Origin: Oscillospiraceae bacterium
GTDB lineage: Bacteria; Bacillota; Clostridia; Oscillospirales; Ruminococcaceae
NCBI GenBank assembly: GCA_019424695.1
Contig: JAHYZA010000005.1
Span: forward strand, 124,001 to 188,000
Reading direction: 5' to 3'
Length of the DNA: 64,000 bases
Positions within the stretch are counted from its first letter, which is position 1; each line of letters begins with the position of its first letter. A model generated the notes under the pieces. It saw only the letters and a list, made by a program, of their open reading frames with translations. It was not told the DNA's origin and searched no databases. Positions 26,385 to 35,302 of this stretch are shown piece after piece. The translations under genes and the position numbers were made by a program.

Positions 26385-27167
26385 ATGTATGCAGGCAAGG
26401 TGGAACTGTGCGGCGTGGACACTTCACAATTGCCCGTGTTAAGTGAAACTGAAAAAAGCGAACTCATCCGTGCGGCCCGGGCCGGGGATGCCCAGGCGCG
26501 CCAGAAAATGATTCAGGGAAACCTGCGGCTGGTTCTCAGCGTTGTCCAAAAATTTTCCAACCGGGGAGAAAATCCGGATGATCTGTTTCAGGTGGGCTGC
26601 ATCGGCCTGATCAAAGCCATCGACAACTTTGACCCGGATCTGCAGGTGCGGTTTTCAACCTATGGTGTGCCGATGATCGTCGGGGAAATCCGACGCTTTT
26701 TGCGAGACAACAATGCCGTACGGGTGAGCCGCTCCATCCGGGATCTGGCGTATCACTCGATGCGGGCCCGGGAAGCCCTGCAAAAGGAAAATGGCCGGGA
26801 GCCGAAAATCTCCGAAATTGCCGCGCGCGTCGGTTCTTCCCCGGAAAGTGTGGCAATGGCCCTGGAATCCGTTGTGGAACCGGCCAGTTTGTATGAGCCG
26901 GTTTACTCCGACGGGGAGGACAGCTTTGCCATTGTGGACCAGCTGCGGGATGCTACCGGCGAGGAAAGCTGGATCAGTGACATCATGTTCCGGGACACCG
27001 TAAAGTCGTTGTCCGCGCGGGAACGCCGGATCATCGCCATGCGATATCTGGGCGGCAAGACCCAGATGCAGGTGGCGCGGGAAATCGGAATCAGCCAGGC
27101 GCAGGTGAGCCGCCTGGAAAAAGGTGCCCTGAACCATATCAAAGAGCAGATTTCTTCCAGCTGCTGA
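26385..27167 (+). CDS. sigG: RNA polymerase sporulation sigma factor SigG
   Basis: 260 residues. The opening KVELCGVDTSQLPVLSETE is the SigG hallmark. Region 2 (DDLFQVGCIGLIKAIDNFD ... FSTYGVPMIVGEIRRFLRD) and region 4 (EIGISQAQVSRLEKGALNHI) are complete. SigG drives late forespore genes. AAGGAGG lies 9 bases before ATG 26385. Gene order spoIIGA-sigE-sigG is conserved in spore formers; the reverse gene between them is not typical. Confidence 0.95.
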   Translation: MYAGKVELCGVDTSQLPVLSETEKSELIRAARAGDAQARQKMIQGNLRLVLSVVQKFSNRGENPDDLFQVGCIGLIKAIDNFDPDLQVRFSTYGVPMIVGEIRRFLRDNNAVRVSRSIRDLAYHSMRAREALQKENGREPKISEIAARVGSSPESVAMALESVVEPASLYEPVYSDGEDSFAIVDQLRDATGEESWISDIMFRDTVKSLSARERRIIAMRYLGGKTQMQVAREIGISQAQVSRLEKGALNHIKEQISSSC

Positions 27168-27174
27168 AAAAAAG

Positions 27175-27207
27175 AACGTCCAACCGATCATTCGGAAGGA
27201 CGTTTTT
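27175..27207 (+). terminator. terminator between convergent sigG and HAD genes
   Basis: AACGTCC (27175-27181) pairs with GGACGTT (27198-27204), with a small inner CCG/CGG stem, A run before and T run after. It lies between two convergent genes and can act both ways. Confidence 0.75.
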
Positions 27208-27212
27208 TCATT

Positions 27213-27824
27213 TTACTTTAATTGGATGCCGCAAGCCCCCAGCGCACGATGGAAAGACTTGGGGTTCTTATAAAGAATTCCGGTGATTCCCAGGTTGTAG
27301 GCGGCTTGTGCGTTGATTTTGTTGTCATCCACAAAGATGGATTCATCGTAGGCAAGATTGCACTTCTGCATCAGCTTGGTATAAATCTCCGGTTCCGGTT
27401 TGCACAGATGCACATCGCAGGAAGCAATTCCGCCGTCAAACAAAGCGAACCAGTCCCGCTGCCGCAGTTCGTCCATAATATCGGCAGGGATATTGGTCAG
27501 GTAGAAAAGTCTGTACCCGGCTTCTTTCAGTTCCCGCATGATTTTTACGGTCGTTTTTTTGGTGCGCAGCATGGAGGTCCACTCTTCAATAACGGTCTGC
27601 ACTTCAAACTCCCGGTTCACATGGGCGGCATTTTCCATCATGATACGATTGGCTACCGCGCGGGTGATGGTGCCCCGGTCCAGATCCTGCCATTCCTGAC
27701 TGCCGAAGGTCAGGTCATAGACGATTTCCTCGGCGTGTTTATTCATAAAACGGTCCATCAGAAAATTTCGGGGATTAAAATCAACCACGACGCCGCCGAA
27801 ATCAAAGATCACATTTTTATACAT
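27213..27824 (-). CDS. HAD-superfamily hydrolase (subfamily IA)
   Basis: 203 residues. HAD motif I is FDFGGVVVDF (residues 6-15), motif II the T in FYLTNIP, motif III the K in CKPEPEIY and motif IV VDDNKIN. The layout fits the epoxide-hydrolase-like/YihX group of sugar or nucleotide phosphatases. ATG 27824 has GGGAGGG 5 bases upstream. It is monocistronic, between its own promoter and the shared terminator. Substrate unknown. Confidence 0.88.
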   Translation of the reverse strand: MYKNVIFDFGGVVVDFNPRNFLMDRFMNKHAEEIVYDLTFGSQEWQDLDRGTITRAVANRIMMENAAHVNREFEVQTVIEEWTSMLRTKKTTVKIMRELKEAGYRLFYLTNIPADIMDELRQRDWFALFDGGIASCDVHLCKPEPEIYTKLMQKCNLAYDESIFVDDNKINAQAAYNLGITGILYKNPKSFHRALGACGIQLK

Positions 27825-27860
27825 AATACCCTCCCGGATACAGGCGCATATTTTAATCCT

Positions 27861-27889
27861 ATTATACACGCAATCGCCTCAAGAAACAA
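27861..27889 (-). promoter_or_regulatory. promoter of the HAD gene
   Basis: Minus strand: TTGTTT (27884-27889), 17-base spacer, TATAAT (27861-27866), about 37 bases before the ATG. Confidence 0.7.
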
Positions 27890-27944
27890 TTGGTTTTTCC
27901 CTGCATAGGATAAAACGGTATACTGCGCAAGGGAGGGATTCTGT

Positions 27945-28211
27945 ATGACATTACACGAGCTGAGTGAGAAGGATGTAATTCAAATCAAAACCGGGGAAAA
28001 CCTCGGTCGGATCGACGATATGATCTTCGATGAGCATACGGCCCAACTCCAGTCTGTTGTGCTGCGCGGCCGTGGCCGTCTGTTCGGTCTTTTGGGGTAC
28101 GACGAAGATCTGATTATCCCCTGGGAATCGATTCAAACAATCGGAACGGATGTCATCATGGTCAACGCCGAGCCGCTGCCTGTGCAGCACAGGACAAAAC
28201 GTTGTCAGTAA
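27945..28211 (+). CDS. YlmC/YmxH family sporulation protein (PRC-barrel)
   Basis: 88 residues, a single PRC-barrel domain: SEKDVIQIKTGENLGRIDDMIFD at the start and DEDLIIPWESIQTIGTDVIMV near the end. The YlmC/YmxH group is linked to sporulation in the Firmicutes; the molecular role is not known. AAGGGAGGG precedes the ATG. A TATACT box lies at about 27917-27922, without a good -35. Confidence 0.85.
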   Translation: MTLHELSEKDVIQIKTGENLGRIDDMIFDEHTAQLQSVVLRGRGRLFGLLGYDEDLIIPWESIQTIGTDVIMVNAEPLPVQHRTKRCQ

Positions 28212-28265
28212 GCGGTATATTTTCTGTAAAAGCTAAGAATTCCGGGTGCATTTTTTCTTTCATCA

Positions 28266-28274
28266 TGCTATAAT
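28266..28274 (+). promoter_or_regulatory. extended -10 promoter before the comEA-like gene
   Basis: TGCTATAAT, an extended -10, about 30 bases before the GTG start of the comEA-like gene. Confidence 0.5.
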
Positions 28275-28304
28275 AAGCACAAATATCGGAATGGGGGCTT
28301 TGCT

Positions 28305-28706
28305 GTGCCAAAAATTCCCGGAAGTGCTACAGCCGGATGGTTGCTTTTGGCAACGGCAGCGGCTCTTGCAGCGATTCTGTGGGGGGCCCTGTTCCTGATT
28401 GCGCCGGTCTGGCAACTTTCTCAGCCTGCGGCAGCTTATTCGCCGCCCGGTATGCAAAGCGATGCCGCCACTTCCGTATCCTCTGATGCTGCAATCATTG
28501 ATGTGAATACGGCGGATGCGGATACACTTACGGCTTTGCCGGGAATCGGCCCGGCAAAAGCTGATGCGATTGTGGCCTATCGAGCGGAGAATGGTCCGTT
28601 TGCAGCGCTTTCCGATCTGGAAAAGGTAGCCGGAATATCTGCGGACATGGTAGAAAGTTGGTCCGGGCTGGCAGTTGCCGGAACATCCGACACATATACA
28701 CATTGA
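28305..28706 (+). CDS. ComEA-like membrane-anchored helix-hairpin-helix protein
   Basis: 133 residues. One N-terminal membrane helix (residues 11-37), a Pro/Ser-rich linker, then two helix-hairpin-helix motifs (IDVNTADADTLTALPGIGPAKADAIVAYR; FAALSDLEKVAGIS). This is the C-terminal DNA-binding part of ComEA. The SLBB domain of longer ComEA proteins is missing. It would bind incoming DNA at the outer face of the membrane. GTG start with GGGGG upstream. comEC lies 14 kb away in the same window. Confidence 0.78.
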   Translation: MPKIPGSATAGWLLLATAAALAAILWGALFLIAPVWQLSQPAAAYSPPGMQSDAATSVSSDAAIIDVNTADADTLTALPGIGPAKADAIVAYRAENGPFAALSDLEKVAGISADMVESWSGLAVAGTSDTYTH

Positions 28707-28722
28707 CGGGAGGAACAGGACT

Positions 28723-30927
28723 TTGGAAAAGCCGGAGAGTATTTTTATCAACCGAGAACTGAGCTGGCTGGACTTTGACAGCCGTGTGCTGGCACTTGCC
28801 AAAGAGAAAAATGTGCCACTTGGCGAACGTCTGAAATTTGCCGCTATTTTTGGCAGCAACATGGACGAGTTTTTTATGGTTCGTGTCGGGTCGCTGTATG
28901 ACCAGACGCTGCTGAAAAACAATAAGCCTGATATTGTAACTCATATGACGGCTTCCGAGCAAATTGCTGCGATCACACCGCGGGTTGCGGAACTGCAGGC
29001 AAAATGCGATAAATACTTCCAGCATCTTGTGGACCTGCTTGCCGCCGCCGGATATAAGAAGGTGGATTTCAACAAGCTGAGCAAGCAGCAGGATCATTTT
29101 TGGAAGACCTATTTCCAGCGGGAACTGCTCCCGCTGCTCAGCCCGCAGATTGTGGACTCACGTCATCCGTTCCCGTTCCTGAGCAACAAGGAAATTTACT
29201 ATATTGCCCAGCTGTATAACAAGGGGGATGGCATCAGCTTCGGCATTGTCCCGGTCAGCAGCCGGTTCGAGCGGGTTCTCTTTGTCAAAGACGGCGAAAT
29301 GACTTGTTTTGCATTTATCGAGGAACTGGTGGCGCACTATGCTTCCACCATCTTCAATACCAGTACCGTGCAGAAGCAGTGCCTGTTCCGGGTGACCCGT
29401 AATGCCGATATTACCGTTGATGAAGGCATGATGGACCATGACATCGATTTTCGTGATGTCATGAGTGAACTGCTGAAAAAGCGCCGGAAACTTGCGGCGG
29501 TTCGGTTGCAGTTCTGGCCGGAAGCACCGCAGGAGATTGCCAAATTCCTGCGGGAGAAACTGGTGGTTCCGGCCTCCCGCTGCTATGCGCAGACTTCTCC
29601 GCTGGACACCGGATGTCTCTTCAAACTTTCCAGCCGCATTGCCAACGACGGTGATCATGCTGAAATGTTCTATCCTGCCGCCAAACCGATGCAGGCACCG
29701 GCAGGATATGATCTGTACACCGAAGTCCGCAAGCATGATGTATTGCTGGCCTACCCGTACCAGAGCATCCGCCCGTTTATCCGGATGCTGCTGCGCGCCG
29801 GGGCAGATCCCAACGTTGTCTCCATCAAAATGACGCTGTACCGCATGGCCAGCGATTCCCAGATCGTGGGGGCACTGATCAATGCGGCAGAAAACGGCAA
29901 GGAAGTCGTGGCGATGGTGGAACTTCGTGCCCGTTTTGACGAGCAGAACAACATCGACTGGTCCAAACAGCTGCAGGATGCCGGCTGTACGGTATTGTAC
30001 GGCTTCGATGACTACAAAGTACATTCCAAACTGACACTGATCACCAGCCGCGTGGATGGCAAATACCGGTATCTGACCCAGATCGGCACCGGCAACTACA
30101 ACGAAAAAACCAGCGAACTCTATACCGACCTTTCCTTCATCACGACCCGCCAGGATATTGGCGAAGAGGCAAGTGCCGTCTTTAACAACATGGCGCTCCA
30201 GCGCCTTACCAGCGAGGCCGATACCATGCTGGTGGCACCGCTTCGCTTCAAAACGGTGCTGCTGGATGAAATGGACCGCCAGATTGCGCTGGCAATGCAG
30301 GGCAAACCGGCCTCCATCATTCTCAAGAACAACTCCATCAACGACCCGCAGATCATTGCCAAGATCAGCGAGGCCAGCTGTGCCGGCGTACGCGTGGATA
30401 TGATTGTGCGCGGCATCTGCTGTGTGCGTGCGGGAGTACCCGGCCGGACCGAAAATGTGCATATTCGCAGTATCGTTGGCCGTTATCTGGAACATTCGCG
30501 CATCTACTGCTTCGGCAGCGGAGAAAACATGCGCATTTATATTGCCTCCGGTGACTTCCTGACCCGCAATACGGAACGGCGGGTAGAAGTGGGTGTGCGT
30601 GTGGATGATCCGGCCATTGCCAAAAAGCTGCGTGGCATTCTGGACCTGCAACTGCGCGATACAGTCAATGCACGCGAAATGCAGCCGGATGGCACCTACA
30701 CCAAGGTCAAACCGGCCCCCGGTCAGTTCCCGGTAGACAGCCAGATGGCGATGTTTGGATATTTCAAAGACGGTTTTGAGATGGAGCCGGAAAAGCCCAA
30801 ACCGCAGACGCCTGCCAAAGTGGTAGCCAAAAAAGCGGTGGCCAAGCCGGTCGGGCGTCAGGCTTCTTCATTGCGTCCGTCACGTTCCGGCCTATGGCAA
30901 AATCTTTTCGGCCGCGGGAAAAAATAA
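28723..30927 (+). CDS. ppk1: polyphosphate kinase 1
   Basis: 734 residues. The N-terminal INRELSWLDFDSRVL and two PLD-like catalytic domains are present: the phospho-acceptor His is in YKVHSKLTLI (about residue 434) and the second in YLEHSRIYCF (about 592). It makes polyphosphate from ATP, reversibly. The start is TTG at 28723, 9 bases after GGGAGG. A basic, Ala/Lys/Arg-rich tail of about 45 residues follows the enzyme core; such a tail may bind nucleic acid or polyphosphate. Confidence 0.95.
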   Translation: MEKPESIFINRELSWLDFDSRVLALAKEKNVPLGERLKFAAIFGSNMDEFFMVRVGSLYDQTLLKNNKPDIVTHMTASEQIAAITPRVAELQAKCDKYFQHLVDLLAAAGYKKVDFNKLSKQQDHFWKTYFQRELLPLLSPQIVDSRHPFPFLSNKEIYYIAQLYNKGDGISFGIVPVSSRFERVLFVKDGEMTCFAFIEELVAHYASTIFNTSTVQKQCLFRVTRNADITVDEGMMDHDIDFRDVMSELLKKRRKLAAVRLQFWPEAPQEIAKFLREKLVVPASRCYAQTSPLDTGCLFKLSSRIANDGDHAEMFYPAAKPMQAPAGYDLYTEVRKHDVLLAYPYQSIRPFIRMLLRAGADPNVVSIKMTLYRMASDSQIVGALINAAENGKEVVAMVELRARFDEQNNIDWSKQLQDAGCTVLYGFDDYKVHSKLTLITSRVDGKYRYLTQIGTGNYNEKTSELYTDLSFITTRQDIGEEASAVFNNMALQRLTSEADTMLVAPLRFKTVLLDEMDRQIALAMQGKPASIILKNNSINDPQIIAKISEASCAGVRVDMIVRGICCVRAGVPGRTENVHIRSIVGRYLEHSRIYCFGSGENMRIYIASGDFLTRNTERRVEVGVRVDDPAIAKKLRGILDLQLRDTVNAREMQPDGTYTKVKPAPGQFPVDSQMAMFGYFKDGFEMEPEKPKPQTPAKVVAKKAVAKPVGRQASSLRPSRSGLWQNLFGRGKK

Positions 30928-30943
30928 GAAGGAGATTCCGGAT

Positions 30944-31324
30944 ATGAAAACCTGTGTTGTAACCGCCAGCTTCGCCTGCGATCCAGCCAAACTCTGGCTG
31001 TATTTGACTAAGCCTACACTCAATGGCTGGCGCAAGGATGTACGCGATTACGATGAAGAGGACGGTGGCCTTCATGTGATTGAACATAACACAGACGGTA
31101 CCACCACCGATCTTAAATTTACCCGCCGCGAAAAGCCCCGCTGTCTGAGCTGCAACTTCCAGAACGGCAAGGTCAACGGCACCTTTACTGTGATCCTGCT
31201 GGGGGGCGGTGACTCTACCAGCCTGGAATGCACCATGGAAATTTCCGGTCTCGGTCTGTTTGCCAAGCCGGAAAAACTTTTGGTGGAACGCTTGAACATG
31301 CTGCACGCCGCATTGGGTGTTTGA
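30944..31324 (+). CDS. SRPBCC/START-like domain protein
   Basis: 126 residues. VTASFACDPAKLWLYLTKP at the start, then TTTDLKFTRREKPRCLSCNFQNGK and a C-terminal amphipathic helix, match the fold pattern of SRPBCC ligand-binding proteins. It follows ppk1 after 16 bases and ends at a terminator. The ligand is unknown. The family call rests on fold pattern rather than sequence signature. Confidence 0.55.
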   Translation: MKTCVVTASFACDPAKLWLYLTKPTLNGWRKDVRDYDEEDGGLHVIEHNTDGTTTDLKFTRREKPRCLSCNFQNGKVNGTFTVILLGGGDSTSLECTMEISGLGLFAKPEKLLVERLNMLHAALGV

Positions 31325-31340
31325 ATACATTTTCTTCTGT

Positions 31341-31380
31341 ATCCGCATCGACTGATTTGTCCGTCGGTGCGGATATTTTT
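31341..31380 (+). terminator. intrinsic terminator after the SRPBCC gene
   Basis: ATCCGCATCGAC (31341-31352) pairs with GTCGGTGCGGAT (31363-31374) with one T-G pair, then ATTTTT. Confidence 0.8.
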
Positions 31381-31421
31381 GTGCAGCCCCGCGTATAGAT
31401 GCCATAAAGGGGGTGCTTGCA

Positions 31422-32234
31422 ATGTGGGAAAATGCTGCTCCGACTCCACCGCCGCAGGCAGGCAGCAAGCCGTACAGGAAACATAAGACGGACAAACCGG
31501 AAGGGGACTTTCTTGTCTGGGGACAGCTGATTTTATGCCTGACGCTGCTGGCCGTCACGCTGCTGGGCCGTACCATGGGCTGGCCTTTTTATCCTGCACT
31601 TCGGGTCGCTTTCCGAGAAGCCATGCAACAGGAACAAAGCACCTTTTTGTCTGATAACCGCATGCTTTCCAAATTTACCGAGCAAACCGTGCAGACCCTC
31701 GGAAGTGCCATTCAGAACTGGCAAATGGGAGTTCCCGGTGCCTCCACGGCAGAAACCGCTCAACGACAGTCCCATGACAAAGCCCCGGCGGTTCCTTCCG
31801 GAGCCCGTCAGCAAAGCTATCTGCCGGATTTTTCTTTGGTATTTCCTTTGGCCGGGCACGTCTGCACCCAAACTTCCGGGTACGGATGGCGCACAGATCC
31901 CATGGGCGGCTCCGGTTCGGATTTTCATCTCGGCAACGACCTGGCTGCGGCTGAGGGCACAGCGGTTCTGGCGGCGGCAGCGGGGATTGTGCGTTTTGCC
32001 GGAGTGCACAGCAGCTACGGGAATTATGTACGTATCCTGCATGCAGATGGGGATGAAACGCTGTATGCCCATCTGCAATATCTGTTTGTGCATACCGGGC
32101 AGGAGGTTTCTGCCGGAGACTGCCTGGGCACAGTAGGGGAGACCGGAAATGCGACCGGGCCGCATCTTCATTTTGAATTGCTGCACAAGGGGATTCGTTA
32201 TGACCCGTCCGAAGCATTGCAAACAGCATCGTAA
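31422..32234 (+). CDS. spoIVFA: membrane-anchored M23/LytM-domain protein, SpoIVFA-like
   Basis: 270 residues. One membrane helix near 34-55 (LILCLTLLAVTLLGRTMGW), a linker, and a C-terminal LytM/M23 domain (GYGWRTDPMGGSGSDFHLGNDLAAAEGTAV ... GNATGPHLHFEL). His in DFHLGNDL and HLHFEL are metal-ligand positions. It overlaps by 35 bases an M50 protease gene. The same pair, upstream of the same radical SAM genes, is the spoIVFA-spoIVFB arrangement in many clostridia. SpoIVFA holds SpoIVFB in an inhibited complex in the outer forespore membrane. Confidence 0.72.
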   Translation: MWENAAPTPPPQAGSKPYRKHKTDKPEGDFLVWGQLILCLTLLAVTLLGRTMGWPFYPALRVAFREAMQQEQSTFLSDNRMLSKFTEQTVQTLGSAIQNWQMGVPGASTAETAQRQSHDKAPAVPSGARQQSYLPDFSLVFPLAGHVCTQTSGYGWRTDPMGGSGSDFHLGNDLAAAEGTAVLAAAAGIVRFAGVHSSYGNYVRILHADGDETLYAHLQYLFVHTGQEVSAGDCLGTVGETGNATGPHLHFELLHKGIRYDPSEALQTAS

Positions 32235-32661
32235 AGCCAGGATACATTTGCGGGCGCCTCTGATAATCCTTTTTGTGCTTGCCTTTGCCCTGAGCCTGGA
32301 TGGGACCGGTATCGTCCGCATCGGACTGCTTTGCGCGTTGCTGCATGAAACAGGGCATCTCTTGATGTACCGCTGGCTCTGGCACCAGTGGCCGGATTTG
32401 CGCTTGTCTCCATCCGGGATCTGCCTGATGCTGCGCGGTGCCTCCATGACAGAAGCACAGGCGTTTTTGCTGGCTGCCGCCGGACCGCTGAGTAACCTTA
32501 TAAGTTGTTGCGCGGTCCTTGCCTGGATGCGTCTGGCATGGTACAGCTACTGGGGATATTGGTTTGCCAGTACAAATTTATTGATCGGTGCGTTCAATCT
32601 TTTGCCGCTTCCGGGACTGGATGGGGAGCGGCTGCTGCATTCTTTGTGGCATTCCGGTTAA
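32200..32661 (+). CDS. spoIVFB: M50 site-2 metalloprotease, SpoIVFB-like
   Basis: 153 residues. The zinc motif HETGH lies at about residue 50 and the third ligand region as NLLPLPGLDGERLL near 137. Three to four membrane helices. SpoIVFB cuts pro-sigma-K during sporulation. The protein lacks the C-terminal CBS domain of the Bacillus enzyme (about 288 residues) and is thus a core-only form. ATG 32200 is preceded by AAGGGG inside the upstream gene. Confidence 0.72.
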   Translation: MTRPKHCKQHRKARIHLRAPLIILFVLAFALSLDGTGIVRIGLLCALLHETGHLLMYRWLWHQWPDLRLSPSGICLMLRGASMTEAQAFLLAAAGPLSNLISCCAVLAWMRLAWYSYWGYWFASTNLLIGAFNLLPLPGLDGERLLHSLWHSG

Positions 32662-32665
32662 ACGG

Positions 32666-32694
32666 TTGCATTTCCGCAGCACATAGGGTACAAT
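32666..32694 (+). promoter_or_regulatory. promoter of the radical SAM/DUF2344 pair
   Basis: TTGCAT (32666-32671), 17-base spacer, TACAAT (32689-32694), 38 bases before the ATG at 32733. Confidence 0.65.
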
Positions 32695-32732
32695 AATACG
32701 CAACAACGAAATAACAAGGACGGTTTAACAAT

Positions 32733-34598
32733 ATGGCGGAATTTTCCCCAAAATTCAAAGAAGCACTGAGCCTTGTACAGAAGCCGGGCCGTTACACAGG
32801 CGGCGAGCCGGGCAGTGTGTACAAAGATAAGGCGGCAGTGGATGTGCGGATGGCCTTCTGCTTTCCGGACACCTATGAGATCGGTATGTCTTTCCTTGGC
32901 GAAAAGATTCTGTACGACCTCTTGAATCGTCACGACAACTGGTGGTGTGAGCGCGCCTTTATGCCGTGGACCGATATGAAAGAGCAGATGGAGCGGCTTC
33001 AGATTCCTCTCTACTGCCTGGAAAGCAAGGACCCTCTTACAGATTTTGATATCGTTGGTTTTTCCCTCGAGTACGAGTTGTGCTATACCAACATTCTGGC
33101 CATGCTGCGCCTGGCTGGCATTCCGCTCCGTGCAGCAGATCGCGATGAGCGGTGGCCCTTGATTATTGCCGGCGGTCCCTGCGTGTGCAACGCCGAACCC
33201 ATGGCGGACTTTTTCGATGTGATGCAGCTCGGCGAAGGCGAACAGATGCTCCAGGACATCTGCGCTACGGTGGAACAGGGGAAGAAGCAGGGATGGAGCA
33301 AGGAAACGCTGCTGTTGGAACTTTCCAAAATCCCGGGCGTTTATGTTCCTTCATTCTATAATGTAAGCTATCTGCCGGATGGGCGCATAGAAGCCATCAC
33401 GCCCAATCATCCCGGTGTTCCCGCCCGTGTGACCAAAGCTATTGTCAAAAACATGGACGACTATGAGCCGCCCAAGAATTTTGTCGTGCCTCTGGTGGGG
33501 GCTGTTCAGGACCGCGCGTGCGTGGAAGTGCTGCGCGGATGCGTGCGAGGATGCCGTTTCTGCCAGGCCGGGCAAATCTATCGCCCTTTCCGGGAGCGCT
33601 CTCCCCAGATGATCAGTGATTGCGCCCGGGAACTCTGCCGCAATACCGGTTACGACGAACTGAGCCTGACGAGCCTTTCCACTTCCGACCACTCGCGGCT
33701 GGAAGAAATCCTGGATGCCTTGAACTCCTGGGCGGAAGCGGATCACGTCAGCCTTTCGCTGCCTTCTCTCCGCGTGGACAACTTCTCTCAGTCTCTTGTA
33801 GAAAAAACTACCAAGGTGCGGAAGAGCGGCCTGACGTTTGCGGCTGAAGCCGGCACGCAGCGCCTGCGGGATGTCATCAACAAAAATGTCACCTGGGATC
33901 AGATCGAACGTGGCTGCCGCATCGCCTTTTCGGAAGGGTATACCTCGGTAAAGCTCTATTTCATGATGGGCTTGCCCACGGAAACCATGGAGGACATTAA
34001 AGGCATTGCGGATACGGCCCAGAAAGTCGTTGATCTGTTCTATCAGATTCCCGACCGCCCCAAAGGAAAGGGCGTGCAGGTTACGATCAGCGTGGCCTGC
34101 TTTGTGCCGAAACCGGATACCCCGTTCCAGTTCTGCGCGCAGGATCGCCGCGAGACGCTGCGGGAAAAGCAGAAGTATCTGCTCAGCTGTGTGCATTCTC
34201 GCAAGATCAAGGTCAATTATCATGACAGTGCCACCAGCGTTCTGGAAGGCGTTTTTGCCAAGGGTGACCGCCGTTTGGGGCGTGTGATTGAAACGGCATT
34301 TGAGAACGGCGCCTTCTTTGACACATGGGAGGAATACTTCGACTATGACCGCTGGATGGAGGCGTTTGCTTCCTGCGGCATCGACCCGGATTTTTACAAT
34401 TACCGTACCATGGAACTTGATGAGGTGACCCCCTGGAGCCATCTGGATGTGGGCGTCAGCCACGCCCATCTGGTCCGTGAATATCAGAAAGCGCTCAAGG
34501 CCGAAACGACGCAGCCCTGCAACCGCCAGTGCAGTGGATGCGGTGCCAATAAACTGCTGGGAGGACCGTGTTTTGACTACAGTAAGAATCTTCTTTGA
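32733..34598 (+). CDS. B12-binding-type radical SAM protein, TIGR03960 family
   Basis: 621 residues. A B12-binding-like N-terminal domain is followed by a radical SAM domain whose cluster ligands are in RGCVRGCRFCQAG (Cys270, Cys274, Cys277). The C-terminal end carries CNRQCSGCGANK, a second Cys cluster. The family is always beside a DUF2344 gene; an RNA or ribosome target has been suggested because of its frequent neighbours rng and rplU. Here those neighbours are replaced by rpsB-tsf. Confidence 0.88.
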   Translation: MAEFSPKFKEALSLVQKPGRYTGGEPGSVYKDKAAVDVRMAFCFPDTYEIGMSFLGEKILYDLLNRHDNWWCERAFMPWTDMKEQMERLQIPLYCLESKDPLTDFDIVGFSLEYELCYTNILAMLRLAGIPLRAADRDERWPLIIAGGPCVCNAEPMADFFDVMQLGEGEQMLQDICATVEQGKKQGWSKETLLLELSKIPGVYVPSFYNVSYLPDGRIEAITPNHPGVPARVTKAIVKNMDDYEPPKNFVVPLVGAVQDRACVEVLRGCVRGCRFCQAGQIYRPFRERSPQMISDCARELCRNTGYDELSLTSLSTSDHSRLEEILDALNSWAEADHVSLSLPSLRVDNFSQSLVEKTTKVRKSGLTFAAEAGTQRLRDVINKNVTWDQIERGCRIAFSEGYTSVKLYFMMGLPTETMEDIKGIADTAQKVVDLFYQIPDRPKGKGVQVTISVACFVPKPDTPFQFCAQDRRETLREKQKYLLSCVHSRKIKVNYHDSATSVLEGVFAKGDRRLGRVIETAFENGAFFDTWEEYFDYDRWMEAFASCGIDPDFYNYRTMELDEVTPWSHLDVGVSHAHLVREYQKALKAETTQPCNRQCSGCGANKLLGGPCFDYSKNLL

Positions 34599-35223
34599 AA
34601 AGCGCGGAGAATCCGCCTATATTTCGCTGCTGGACCTGCAGCGGGTATTTCACCGACTGCTCAAAATGAGCGGTCTCCCGGTCTGGTACACCCAGGGGTT
34701 CAACCCACACATTTATCTGTCTTTTTCCTGTCCGCTCTCTCTGGGTCAGGAAAGTCTTTGCGAAAGTTGTGAAGTGAAAACTGAGCAGGAACAGATCGAT
34801 GGTGCGGCGTGGCAAAATGCGTTACAGCCTTTGATGCCGCGGGGAATCCGGATCACCAAGGTGGCGCCTGCCCGGGAAAAAGTCGGCGAGATTGCCACTG
34901 CCGCATACCAGGTCACAATGCCTGCCCAATCGGCGGCTGCCATAGAAGTCTACAATGCAGCTTCCACAGCAGAAGTTACCAAGAAAACCAAGCGGGGGCA
35001 AAAGACACTGGACCTGAAAGAGTATCTAGCCCAGATCGAGTATGAAACACAAGGGGAGATGCTGCATTTCACAGTACAGCTGCCCTGTGGCTCCGGCGAA
35101 GCCCTGAATCTGAACCCCTCCTTGCTTATGGACTGCCTGAAAGAGCACGGCGGCGCTCCCGCATGGCAGTGCCAGGTGCTCAGAACGCATCTGTATACCA
35201 AACAGGGAACGGATTTCGCATAA
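34573..35223 (+). CDS. DUF2344/TIGR03936 family protein
   Basis: 216 residues. Opens TTVRIFFEKRGESAYISLLDLQRVFHRLLKMSGLPVWYTQGFNPH with LSFSCPLSLGQES following, the TIGR03936 pattern. It is the fixed partner of the radical SAM protein upstream, overlapping it by 26 bases. The start is TTG at 34573, 8 bases after GGGAGG; no ATG or GTG in frame fits. Function unknown. Confidence 0.85.
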   Translation: MTTVRIFFEKRGESAYISLLDLQRVFHRLLKMSGLPVWYTQGFNPHIYLSFSCPLSLGQESLCESCEVKTEQEQIDGAAWQNALQPLMPRGIRITKVAPAREKVGEIATAAYQVTMPAQSAAAIEVYNAASTAEVTKKTKRGQKTLDLKEYLAQIEYETQGEMLHFTVQLPCGSGEALNLNPSLLMDCLKEHGGAPAWQCQVLRTHLYTKQGTDFA

Positions 35224-35246
35224 ATACCGCTCGTTGGTATTTTTTG
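35222..35246 (+). terminator. short intrinsic terminator after the DUF2344 gene
   Basis: AAATACC/GGTATTT stem of 7 bp with a 7-base loop and a T run, overlapping the stop codon of the DUF2344 gene. Confidence 0.65.
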
Positions 35247-35257
35247 CAAAAAAATGC

Positions 35258-35286
35258 TTGCAATTTCGCAATGTGTGTGGTATTAT
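35258..35286 (+). promoter_or_regulatory. promoter of rpsB-tsf
   Basis: TTGCAA (35258-35263), 17-base spacer ending in TGG, TATTAT (35281-35286). The start site would be near 35293, giving a leader of about 112 bases. Confidence 0.8.
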
Positions 35287-35302
35287 ACTACGGCAATACA
35301 CA

